Positions 1 through 4,889 of a stretch of 5,644 bases of DNA are shown here, piece by piece. Made by a program: the position numbers and the translations under genes. The stretch is taken from the NCBI GenBank assembly GCA_902797565.1, contig CADBTO010000075.1, positions 1 through 5,644 on the forward strand, written 5' to 3'. Each line of letters starts with the position of its first letter. Positions within the stretch are counted from its first letter, which is position 1. The notes under the pieces were generated by a model that saw only the letters and a list, made by a program, of their open reading frames with translations, did not search any database and was not told the origin of the DNA. The stretch is from an uncultured Lachnospiraceae bacterium (lineage in GTDB: Bacteria > Bacillota > Clostridia > Lachnospirales > Lachnospiraceae).

Positions 1-46
1 CAAGCGCGCAGTCGGAGTTTGTTTTTCCAATTTCTTTTTCCAGTTC
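1..46. other. Sequence downstream of iorB, no assignable gene
   Basis: These 46 bases follow the iorB stop codon in the direction of iorB transcription. There is no intrinsic terminator hairpin here, so the transcript probably continues out of the window. On the minus strand a TTG codon opens a ten-codon frame reading MEKQTPTARL up to the edge. The ribosome site before it is weak and the frame is too short to call. A further gene of the ior operon just outside the window is possible but cannot be shown. Confidence 0.4.
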
Positions 47-634
47 TTACGCGCCTGCTTTCCCTAATGCAAACGCTTTTTTGTTCAGTTCCAGGAACTT
101 TGCCGGGACGCAGGATTCAATCGCTTCTTCCCAGGCTTCCTCCGGGATATCTTCGAAGTAGTGGGAGAGGCGGCCGAGCAATACCAGGTTGACGGCTTTG
201 GATGAGCCGGCTTCGTTTGCCAGGGACAGGCAGTCCATGGCGTCCACGTCCGCGCCCTTTTCCTGCATCTTCTGCACCAGGTTTTCCGGATACGCTGCCG
301 CCCCGGTGATGACCGGCATCGGGTCGATCTGCTGCGTATTGGTCACGATCTTGCCGCCTGCCCGCAGGAACTTCATCCACCTTGCGGCTTCGAGCAGCTC
401 GAAGGATACAATATAATCTGCCTCGCCTTCGTCAATGATCGGTGAATAGACCCTGTCGCCGAAGCGGACATAGGTAACCACGGAACCGCCCCGCTGGCTC
501 ATACCGTGGACTTCCGAAACTTTGACATCATAGCCCTGTGCCAGGAGCAGGTGCCCCAGCAGTTTGCTGGCAAGCAGGCTTCCCTGCCCGCCCACCCCGA
601 CGATCATAATATTTTTCGTTTTCTGGTTTTGCAT
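47..634 (-). CDS. iorB: Indolepyruvate ferredoxin oxidoreductase, beta subunit
   Basis: This is the 195-residue small subunit of the aryl-pyruvate:ferredoxin oxidoreductase. With IorA it converts indolepyruvate and related aryl-pyruvates plus CoA to aryl-acetyl-CoA, CO2 and reduced ferredoxin in the cytoplasm. The protein is one pyruvate/ketoisovalerate oxidoreductase gamma-type domain. It has the nucleotide-fold start GVGGQG at residues 13-18 and the family signature SEVHGMSQRGGSV at 40-52. Its length is usual for IorB. I chose the ATG at 634 because it lies 4 nt after the iorA stop and 7 nt after a purine-rich AAGGGGGAG site. The frame stays open upstream to another ATG at 721, but that extension lies entirely inside the iorA ferredoxin domain and does not resemble the family. 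The spacing implies co-transcription and probable translational coupling with iorA. No truncation or frameshift is seen. Recognition is by motif and context; a related 2-oxoacid oxidoreductase gamma subunit is the only realistic alternative. Confidence 0.93.
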   Translation of the reverse strand: MQNQKTKNIMIVGVGGQGSLLASKLLGHLLLAQGYDVKVSEVHGMSQRGGSVVTYVRFGDRVYSPIIDEGEADYIVSFELLEAARWMKFLRAGGKIVTNTQQIDPMPVITGAAAYPENLVQKMQEKGADVDAMDCLSLANEAGSSKAVNLVLLGRLSHYFEDIPEEAWEEAIESCVPAKFLELNKKAFALGKAGA

Positions 635-638
635 GGCT

Positions 639-2393
639 TCACTCCCCCTTCCCGCAGCTTTCAAAGGCATCGAACGGGCACAGCTGCTGGCAGACCCCGC
701 ATCCCACGCACTGGGTGGCATCGACGCATGCTTTCACCGTGCCGTTTGCATCCGGCTTCATAGAGATCGAAGGGCAGCCGATCTTCATGCAGGATTTGCA
801 GGAACGGCATTTGTCCGGATCCACACGGAGCGGAGCAGAATGCTTGACATACTTTAATAGTGCACAAGGACGCCTGGAAATGATGACAGACGGAATCTCC
901 TTTGCCAGCTCTTCTTTAATGACGCGTTCGCATTCATCCAGACGGTAGGGATCCACAACCTGCACGCTCTCAAATCCCATCGCTGCGCAGAGCGCTTCCA
1001 GGTTGATCTTGCCAGCGGGATCGCCTTTGATGTTGTAGCCGGTGGTCGGATTCTGCTGGTGCCCGGTCATACCCGTGATGGAATTGTCCAGGATAATGAC
1101 TGTACTATTAGACTGGTTATATGCAATATTCGCAAGTCCGGTCATCCCTGAGTGCATAAACGTGGAATCCCCGATGACAGCCACGGTTTTTCCTTCGCTT
1201 TCCGCGCCCAGCGCTTTATTGAAGCCATGCGCGGCAGAAATGGACGCGCCCATGCAGAGCGTCATTTCGATCGAGGACAGCGGGGCGACAGCGCCCAGCG
1301 TATAGCAGCCGATATCACCAAGGACGGTGCAGCCCAGCTTTTTCAAGGTATAGAACAGGCCCCTGTGCGGGCATCCGGAGCACATCACGGGCGGCCTGGG
1401 CGGAATCGGCTCGTCAATGGACGCAGATTCGCTGATTTCCCTGCCAAGTGCCTTTGCAACCAGATTCTGGGAGAACTCGCCGCAGATGGGCAAAAGTTCC
1501 TTCCCCTTCACGTCCAGCCCAAGGGAGCGTACATGTGTTTCAATAATCGGATCGAGTTCCTCCACCACATAGAGCGTGTCCACTTTGCCTGCGAAGTCCC
1601 TGATCAGGTCCACCGGAAGCGGGTTTGCGATTCCCAGCTTCAGGACGCTGGCATCGTTTCCGAAGACTTCTTTCACATACTGGTACGAAGTGGAAGAAGT
1701 AATGATGCCGATGCCGGAGTCACCCGTTTCCACGCGGTTCAACGGGGAATGCTCCGCATAATCCCGCAGTTTTTCCATACGCTCTTCAACAAAAGGATGG
1801 CGGCGGATGGCGTTGCCCGGCATCATGACGTATTTCGCGATGTTTTTCTCATACGATTTGCTGGATTCCCTGCGCTGGCCAGGCTCTACGATGGACTGGG
1901 AATGTGCGACCCGGGTGCACATTTTCAGAAGTACCGGGGTATCGTATTCTTCCGAGAGTTCGTAGGCGATTTTTGCAAATTCCAGGGCTTCTGCGGAATC
2001 GCTGGGCTCGAGCATCGGTACTTTGCTGGCAATGGCGTGGTGCCTGGAATCCTGTTCGTTCTGCGAAGAATGCATTCCGGCATCATCCGCCACGCCAATG
2101 ACCATCCCCGCGTTCACGCCTGTGTAGGACATGGTGTACAAGGGGTCTGCGGCCACGTTCAGCCCCACATGCTTCATTGCGCAGAATGCGCGTTTTCCGG
2201 CAAGGCAGGCGCCGAAGGCAGCCTCCATTGCCACTTTTTCATTGGGCGCCCACTCGCAGTAGATCTCGTCGTATTTCACAGCTTCTTCCGTGATCTCTGT
2301 ACTGGGTGTCCCCGGGTAGCTGGACACAAAGGCACAGCCCGCCTCATACAACCCTCTGGCAACTGCTTTGTTGCCAAGCATCAATTCTTTCAT
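639..2393 (-). CDS. iorA: Indolepyruvate ferredoxin oxidoreductase, alpha subunit
   Basis: This is the 584-residue catalytic subunit, carrying thiamine diphosphate and two [4Fe-4S] clusters. The N-terminal pyrimidine-binding domain (about 1-170) has SSYPGTPSTE at 24-33 and the NEKVA glutamate (E52). A transketolase C-terminal-like domain follows at about 225-310. The pyrophosphate-binding domain (about 335-510) opens with CSGCP at 338-342, and has GDS at 408-410 and DN at 436-437, the thiamine diphosphate/Mg binding pattern. The C-terminal ferredoxin domain has two cysteine groups: C529, C532, C535, C540 and C562, C565, C568, C572. The C-x2-C-x2-C-x4-C form of the first group is normal for IorA. 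The start MKELMLGNKA is the usual family start. A GGAGG at 2406-2410 sits 12 nt upstream, a little far but the only good site. The gene leads the iorAB unit and is divergent from the ligase gene. Family knowledge says it is oxygen-sensitive and acts on aryl-pyruvates made by transamination of Trp, Phe and Tyr. Confidence 0.95.
   Translation of the reverse strand: MKELMLGNKAVARGLYEAGCAFVSSYPGTPSTEITEEAVKYDEIYCEWAPNEKVAMEAAFGACLAGKRAFCAMKHVGLNVAADPLYTMSYTGVNAGMVIGVADDAGMHSSQNEQDSRHHAIASKVPMLEPSDSAEALEFAKIAYELSEEYDTPVLLKMCTRVAHSQSIVEPGQRRESSKSYEKNIAKYVMMPGNAIRRHPFVEERMEKLRDYAEHSPLNRVETGDSGIGIITSSTSYQYVKEVFGNDASVLKLGIANPLPVDLIRDFAGKVDTLYVVEELDPIIETHVRSLGLDVKGKELLPICGEFSQNLVAKALGREISESASIDEPIPPRPPVMCSGCPHRGLFYTLKKLGCTVLGDIGCYTLGAVAPLSSIEMTLCMGASISAAHGFNKALGAESEGKTVAVIGDSTFMHSGMTGLANIAYNQSNSTVIILDNSITGMTGHQQNPTTGYNIKGDPAGKINLEALCAAMGFESVQVVDPYRLDECERVIKEELAKEIPSVIISRRPCALLKYVKHSAPLRVDPDKCRSCKSCMKIGCPSISMKPDANGTVKACVDATQCVGCGVCQQLCPFDAFESCGKGE
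642..650 (-). promoter_or_regulatory. Ribosome binding site of iorB inside the iorA end
   Basis: On the minus strand AAGGGGGAG ends 7 nt before the iorB ATG at 634 and forms the last codons of iorA (for Lys-Gly-Glu). A ribosome finishing iorA at 639 is therefore already on the iorB initiation site. This supports coupled synthesis of the two subunits and decides the iorB start against the upstream ATG at 721. Confidence 0.8.
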
Positions 2394-2482
2394 TGAAACA
2401 ACGTTCCTCCGTCAAAAAATCTGTATTTCCAATCTGCGGCTGAAATGATCGCCAGAAATTTTGCATTCCAGACAAAAATCAG
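2394..2482. other. Untranslated region upstream of iorA
   Basis: This 89-bp stretch lies between the iorA start and the plus-strand promoter. Apart from the iorA ribosome site at 2406-2410 I see no convincing hairpin or operator. I also see no clean minus-strand promoter. The best pair is TTGTCT followed, 19 nt on, by GATCAT, which is too weak to call. The iorAB promoter may lie further up, overlapping the candidate RNA gene on the other strand. Confidence 0.4.
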
Positions 2483-2511
2483 TTGACAGTTCGAAAAATT
2501 AGTATTATCAT
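2483..2511 (+). promoter_or_regulatory. Near-consensus sigma-A promoter in the divergent spacer
   Basis: TTGACA at 2483-2488 is a perfect -35 box. TATCAT at 2506-2511 is a 5-of-6 match to the -10 box, and the spacer is exactly 17 nt. The expected start of transcription is about 2517-2519. The promoter fires into the self-complementary segment that begins a few nucleotides later and points away from iorA. No start codon with a ribosome site and a credible reading frame follows it. This suggests that it drives a non-coding RNA or a very long ligase leader rather than a nearby gene. Confidence 0.75.
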
Positions 2512-2517
2512 AATGAA

Positions 2518-2747
2518 TGATAAACAAAAGGTGTCACTGATTTTTTCGCTGACCTTCAGATTTTAGGCAGAAATAGCCGAGACCTTTGGGACAGGGCGGC
2601 TATTCTCGCGAATGGTGTTCATGTGTATTCCGCACGCCTCCTTTCGTCCTTATTTGGCATTACACCAGAACAAGTTGACGAGTTACCGGAGGGCTTCGCA
2701 AGAGCCCTCCAAAAAGATAAGGGCTAGCCGTCAGTGACACCGTTTTA
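2518..2747 (+). ncRNA. Candidate structured RNA closed by an 11-bp helix, class unknown
   Basis: About 230 nt follow a strong promoter. The ends form a perfect 11-bp closing helix: GGTGTCACTGA at 2530-2540 with TCAGTGACACC at 2731-2741. It is extended past a one-base bulge by AAAA (2526-2529) with TTTT (2743-2746). Inside are several local helices. They are CTGA/TCAG at 2549-2559; AATAGCCG/CGGCTATT (2572-2579 with 2597-2604, 8 bp); TGGTGT/ACACCA (2613-2618 with 2662-2667), possibly flanked by CTCG/CGAG; and GGAGGGCT/AGCCCTCC (2688-2695 with 2703-2710, 8 bp). TAGCCG occurs twice (2574-2579, 2725-2730) and both copies can pair with 2597-2602, so alternative folds exist. Frames are short and lack ribosome sites. 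The branched shape argues against 6S RNA, which is rod-like. Size and closed-multibranch layout would suit the clostridial raiA-motif class, but I cannot verify that. A small inverted-repeat element (MITE) is another option, though no target-site duplication is visible. Confidence 0.55.
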
Positions 2748-2763
2748 GATAATACCATATTAT
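2734..2763 (+). promoter_or_regulatory. Possible promoter of the ligase gene
   Basis: GTGACA at 2734-2739 (5 of 6 to TTGACA) and TATTAT at 2758-2763 (5 of 6 to TATAAT) are 18 nt apart. A start near 2770 would give a leader of about 136 nt before the ligase ATG at 2906. The -35 box lies within the 3' arm of the closing helix of the upstream candidate RNA, so both uses of this DNA cannot be optimised independently. The call rests on the two hexamers only. Confidence 0.4.
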
Positions 2764-2782
2764 ACAGGAATATGTAAAGATA

Positions 2783-2886
2783 TTTTTTCGGGCAGGGGGA
2801 GGAGATCCCCCTGCTGTGATTTTGTGCGGCGGGGTGCGCGGTGAAAATTTCCGGAAGTGCCGGGCGTGCCCTGCCCGATCAAAAAA
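2783..2886 (+). promoter_or_regulatory. Ligase leader with two competing helices
   Basis: A local hairpin of 9 perfect base pairs pairs GCAGGGGGA (2792-2800) with TCCCCCTGC (2806-2814) around the loop GGAGA. It is followed by a broken T stretch. A second, long-range helix of 10 perfect base pairs pairs TCGGGCAGGG (2788-2797) with CCCTGCCCGA (2869-2878). Beyond a small bulge, TTTTTT (2783-2788) faces AAAAAA (2881-2886). The segment 2792-2797 is shared, so the two helices exclude each other. The long helix ends 13 nt before the AAGGAG ribosome site (2892-2897) of the ligase gene. The arrangement looks like an attenuator or other leader switch. No known riboswitch core is recognised, and function is inference. 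Confidence 0.4.
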
Positions 2887-2905
2887 GAAAGAAGGAGAAA
2901 GTACG

Positions 2906-4540
2906 ATGCCGATTACAGATTTGCTGGAGCGCAATTCCAAGCTTTATGGGAACGAAGTGGCGCTGGTGGAGATCAACCCCCAGATTCGCGAGGAACAGCG
3001 GGTGACATGGAAGGAGTACGAGCTGATCCAGCCGACGTCCCGTTCGTACTATCGGCGGGAGATCACCTGGTCGGTATTTGATGAGAAGGCGAACCGTGTG
3101 GCAAACCTGCTGGTGAACCGGGGGATCCGCAAAGGACAGAAGGTGGCGATCCTGCTGATGAACTGCCTGGAATGGCTGCCCATCTATTTCGGAACGCTGA
3201 AAGCAGGGGCGATTGCGGTACCGCTCAATTTCCGTTATACATCGGAAGAGATTGATTACTGCCTGAAGCTTTCGGATGCGGACGTACTGTTCTATGGACC
3301 GGAATTTATCGGCAGGGTGGAGAATATCGCGCCGCACCTCAAGCAGGTCATGGGACTGGTATTCGTGGGCGATTCCTGCCCGTCCTATGCGGAGGATTAT
3401 TACCGGGATGTGTCGAATGCCTCGTCCACGGCACCGAAGGTGCTGATCCAGAGCACGGATGATGCGGCGATCTATTTCTCTTCCGGGACGACGGGCTTCC
3501 CGAAAGCGATTCTGTTAAAGCATTCCTCGCTCATGCATTCAGCGCGGATGGAGGCGACCCACCATGAAACAACGAAGGATGACGTGTTCCTCTGCATCCC
3601 ACCGCTCTACCACACCGGGGCAAAGATGCACTGGTTCGGCTCCCTGTACACGGGCAGCCGTGCCATTATCCTGAAAGGGAATACCCCGGAGGCGATTCTG
3701 GAGGCGGTTTCAGAGGAAGGTGCGACGATTGTCTGGCTCCTGGTGCCCTGGGCGCAGGATATTCTTGCGGCACTGGATCGGGGAGATCTGAAGCTGGAAG
3801 ACTATCAGACGCACCAGTGGCGGCTGATGCATATCGGTGCGCAGCCGGTACCGCCAAGCCTGATCCGGCATTGGCTGGAGTATTTCCCGAACCACCAGTA
3901 TGATACGAATTACGGATTGTCGGAATCTACGGGTCCCGGATGTGTCCATCTTGGCATGGAAAATGTCCACAAGGTCGGGGCGATCGGGGTTCCGGGCTTT
4001 GGCTGGGAGACGAAGATCGTGGATGAGCAGGGCGAGGATGTCCAGCAGGGCGATGTCGGCGAGCTTTGTGTCAAGGGGCCTGGTGTTATGGTGTGCTATT
4101 ACGGAGATGAGAAAGCGACGGAGGAGGTCCTGAAGGATGGATGGCTCCACACCGGGGATATGGCAAGGCAGGATGAGGATGGATTCATCTTCCTGGTAGA
4201 CCGGAAAAAAGACGTCATCATCTCCGGCGGGGAAAATTTGTATCCGGTGCAGATCGAAGCGTTCCTGGCAGCAATGCCGAAAGTCCACGATGTGGCTGTG
4301 ATCGGTCTGCCGGACAAGCGGCTTGGGGAGATCTGCGCGGCGATCATCCAGGTCAAGGAAGGGATGGAGTGCACCGAGGACGAGATCAACCGCTTCTGTG
4401 TGGATCTGCCTCGTTACAAGCGTCCGCGGAAGATCATCTTTGCGGATGTGCCCCGGAATGCAACCGGAAAGATTGAAAAGCCGAAGCTGCGGGAGATTTA
4501 CCATTCAACGCGTCTGGTTGAGGAACAGAACCGAAGCTGA
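2906..4540 (+). CDS. AMP-forming acyl-CoA ligase (ANL superfamily)
   Basis: This 544-residue cytoplasmic enzyme activates a carboxylic acid with ATP to an acyl-AMP and transfers it to CoA. The ANL core motifs appear in order: the phosphate loop YFSSGTTGFPKA (190-201), YGLSESTG (336-343), GWLHTGD (412-418), the hinge region DRKKDVIISGGENLYP (432-447), and the catalytic lysine K522 in NATGKIEK (518-525). It looks intact and active. The ATG at 2906 lies 8 nt after AAGGAG (2892-2897) and gives a normal start. The frame is open 30 codons further up, but that part encodes leader RNA helices and is not family-like. Residues about 22-52 carry an extra charged, aromatic segment before the usual TW-x3-DEKANR helix. 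Its neighbours are iorAB (divergent) and tRNA-Gln. Next to iorAB an aryl-acetate substrate is plausible, but medium- or long-chain acids, or other aromatic acids, are equally possible by sequence. It is not a PaaK-type phenylacetate-CoA ligase, which has a different domain pattern. Confidence 0.9.
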   Translation: MPITDLLERNSKLYGNEVALVEINPQIREEQRVTWKEYELIQPTSRSYYRREITWSVFDEKANRVANLLVNRGIRKGQKVAILLMNCLEWLPIYFGTLKAGAIAVPLNFRYTSEEIDYCLKLSDADVLFYGPEFIGRVENIAPHLKQVMGLVFVGDSCPSYAEDYYRDVSNASSTAPKVLIQSTDDAAIYFSSGTTGFPKAILLKHSSLMHSARMEATHHETTKDDVFLCIPPLYHTGAKMHWFGSLYTGSRAIILKGNTPEAILEAVSEEGATIVWLLVPWAQDILAALDRGDLKLEDYQTHQWRLMHIGAQPVPPSLIRHWLEYFPNHQYDTNYGLSESTGPGCVHLGMENVHKVGAIGVPGFGWETKIVDEQGEDVQQGDVGELCVKGPGVMVCYYGDEKATEEVLKDGWLHTGDMARQDEDGFIFLVDRKKDVIISGGENLYPVQIEAFLAAMPKVHDVAVIGLPDKRLGEICAAIIQVKEGMECTEDEINRFCVDLPRYKRPRKIIFADVPRNATGKIEKPKLREIYHSTRLVEEQNRS

Positions 4541-4570
4541 CCGGAGCAGGCAGCCGTGAAACGGCGAAAA

Positions 4571-4594
4571 AACCTGCAAAAGAACCTGCAAAAG
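4571..4594 (+). repeat. Tandem 12-bp direct repeat
   Basis: AACCTGCAAAAG occurs twice in perfect tandem (4571-4582 and 4583-4594). Either CCTGC can pair with GCAGG at 4546-4550, enclosing the small hairpin GCCGT-GAA-ACGGC (4553-4565). This lies just after the ligase stop. No T tract follows, so it is not a canonical intrinsic terminator. The duplication probably arose by slippage. Confidence 0.7.
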
Positions 4595-4630
4595 AAAAAT
4601 TTTGAAAAAAATTCAAAAAAATTCAAAAAA
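4595..4630 (+). promoter_or_regulatory. Phased A-tracts, probable UP element or bend
   Basis: Runs of A begin at 4595, 4605, 4615 and 4625, an exact 10-bp period. The last two units repeat AAAAAAATTC. They end 4 bp before the -35 box of the tRNA promoter. A-tracts in phase with the helix bend DNA, and A/T-rich sequence directly upstream of -35 is bound by the RNA polymerase alpha C-terminal domains at strong stable-RNA promoters. The spacing is seen directly; the activating role is inferred. Confidence 0.6.
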
Positions 4631-4634
4631 GTGC

Positions 4635-4662
4635 TTGACTTTTGATTTTATATCAGTATAAT
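4635..4662 (+). promoter_or_regulatory. Promoter of tRNA-Gln
   Basis: TTGACT (4635-4640) and a perfect TATAAT (4657-4662) are separated by 16 nt, so transcription should begin near 4669. This leaves a leader of about 41 nt before the tRNA 5' end. Together with the A-tracts it looks like a strong stable-RNA promoter. Confidence 0.85.
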
Positions 4663-4669
4663 AGATTTT

Positions 4670-4687
4670 GTTGTTGAGGACAACAAC
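4670..4687 (+). promoter_or_regulatory. Hairpin at the 5' end of the tRNA precursor
   Basis: GTTGTTG (4670-4676) pairs perfectly with CAACAAC (4681-4687) around the loop AGGA. A smaller CGGT/ACCG hairpin follows at 4689-4699. The first hairpin starts within one or two bases of the expected transcription start, so it would cap the precursor before RNase P removes the leader. A role in protecting the precursor or in early transcription is inferred. Confidence 0.5.
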
Positions 4688-4710
4688 CGGTTGAACCGAT
4701 CAGCCGGTAA

Positions 4711-4783
4711 TGCCCCATCGCCAAGCGGTAAGGCAACGGACTCTGACTCCGTCATTTCCTAGGTTCGAATCCTAGTGGGGCAG
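4711..4783 (+). tRNA. trnQ: tRNA-Gln (anticodon CUG)
   Basis: The sequence folds as a full cloverleaf and decodes CAG. The acceptor stem is TGCCCCA (4711-4717) with TGGGGCA (4776-4782), discriminator G at 4783. The D arm is GCC/GGC (4720-4734). The anticodon stem is ACGGA (4736-4740) with TCCGT (4748-4752) around the loop CTCTGAC, giving anticodon CTG. The T stem is CTAGG/CCTAG with loop TTCGAAT (4764-4770). The weak U1-A72 first pair and the D-arm sequence are typical of glutamine tRNAs. CCA is not encoded and must be added by nucleotidyltransferase. The variable loop is 6 nt (4753-4758), one more than the usual 5. It is a single tRNA with its own promoter and terminator. Confidence 0.97.
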
Positions 4784-4798
4784 CGTACATTTTTTGTG

Positions 4799-4834
4799 AA
4801 AACTCCGGAGATTGTTCTTCGGAGTTTTTTCTTT
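4799..4834 (+). terminator. Rho-independent terminator after tRNA-Gln
   Basis: A 13-bp stem pairs 4799-4811 with 4816-4828 around the loop TTGT, with one G-U pair and an ACTCCG/CGGAGT core. A T tract (4825-4830, then CTTT) follows. It begins 15 nt after the tRNA 3' end and should stop most transcription before the downstream hydrolase gene. Confidence 0.93.
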
Positions 4835-4889
4835 ATGCGACGGAGCGCGCAGAGAAGCAACTGGGTGCGCGGGAAAATGTGAGGTCAGT

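Noticed and set aside
1..30. Start of a third ior-operon gene on the minus strand at a TTG codon.
   Set aside because: Only ten codons are visible, with a weak ribosome site and no recognisable family start.
635..721. Longer iorB starting at the upstream ATG at 721.
   Set aside because: The added 29 residues lie wholly within the iorA ferredoxin-domain coding sequence in another frame and do not match the family, while the ATG at 634 has a good ribosome site.
1152..2396. Long plus-strand open frame of 414 codons opposite iorA.
   Set aside because: It is the antisense shadow of a confidently identified gene. It has an atypical composition rich in His, Arg and Phe and no recognisable domain.
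2671..2682. Resemblance to the glmS ribozyme core (CCAGAAC followed by GTTGACGAG).
   Set aside because: The other essential glmS ribozyme segments, including the conserved cleavage-site region and the TTTATCGAA-type segment, are missing, and the downstream gene is not glmS.
2531..2726. A plus-strand frame open across the candidate RNA that reads somewhat like protein near its end (ITPEQVDELPEGFARALQKD before the stop).
   Set aside because: About 66 open codons is not rare by chance. There is no ATG with a ribosome site in this frame, and the ATG at 2514 is in another frame, stops after 17 codons and lies at the transcription start. The strong base pairing of the segment explains the sequence better. 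A remnant of a small coding gene remains a minor possibility.
2530..2741. Insertion element or MITE with 11-bp terminal inverted repeats.
   Set aside because: No transposase fragment that I recognise and no target-site duplication at the two ends (AAAA on the left, GTTT on the right). The internal helices and the promoter just outside fit an RNA gene better, although copy number in the genome would be the real test.
2816..2905. N-terminal extension of the ligase by 30 codons.
   Set aside because: It encodes the leader helices, has no ribosome site at its start, and the ATG at 2906 has an ideal AAGGAG at 8 nt.
3710..4504. Minus-strand open frame of 264 codons opposite the ligase gene.
   Set aside because: It is an antisense shadow of the ANL ligase with no domain pattern and no ribosome binding site that I can support.
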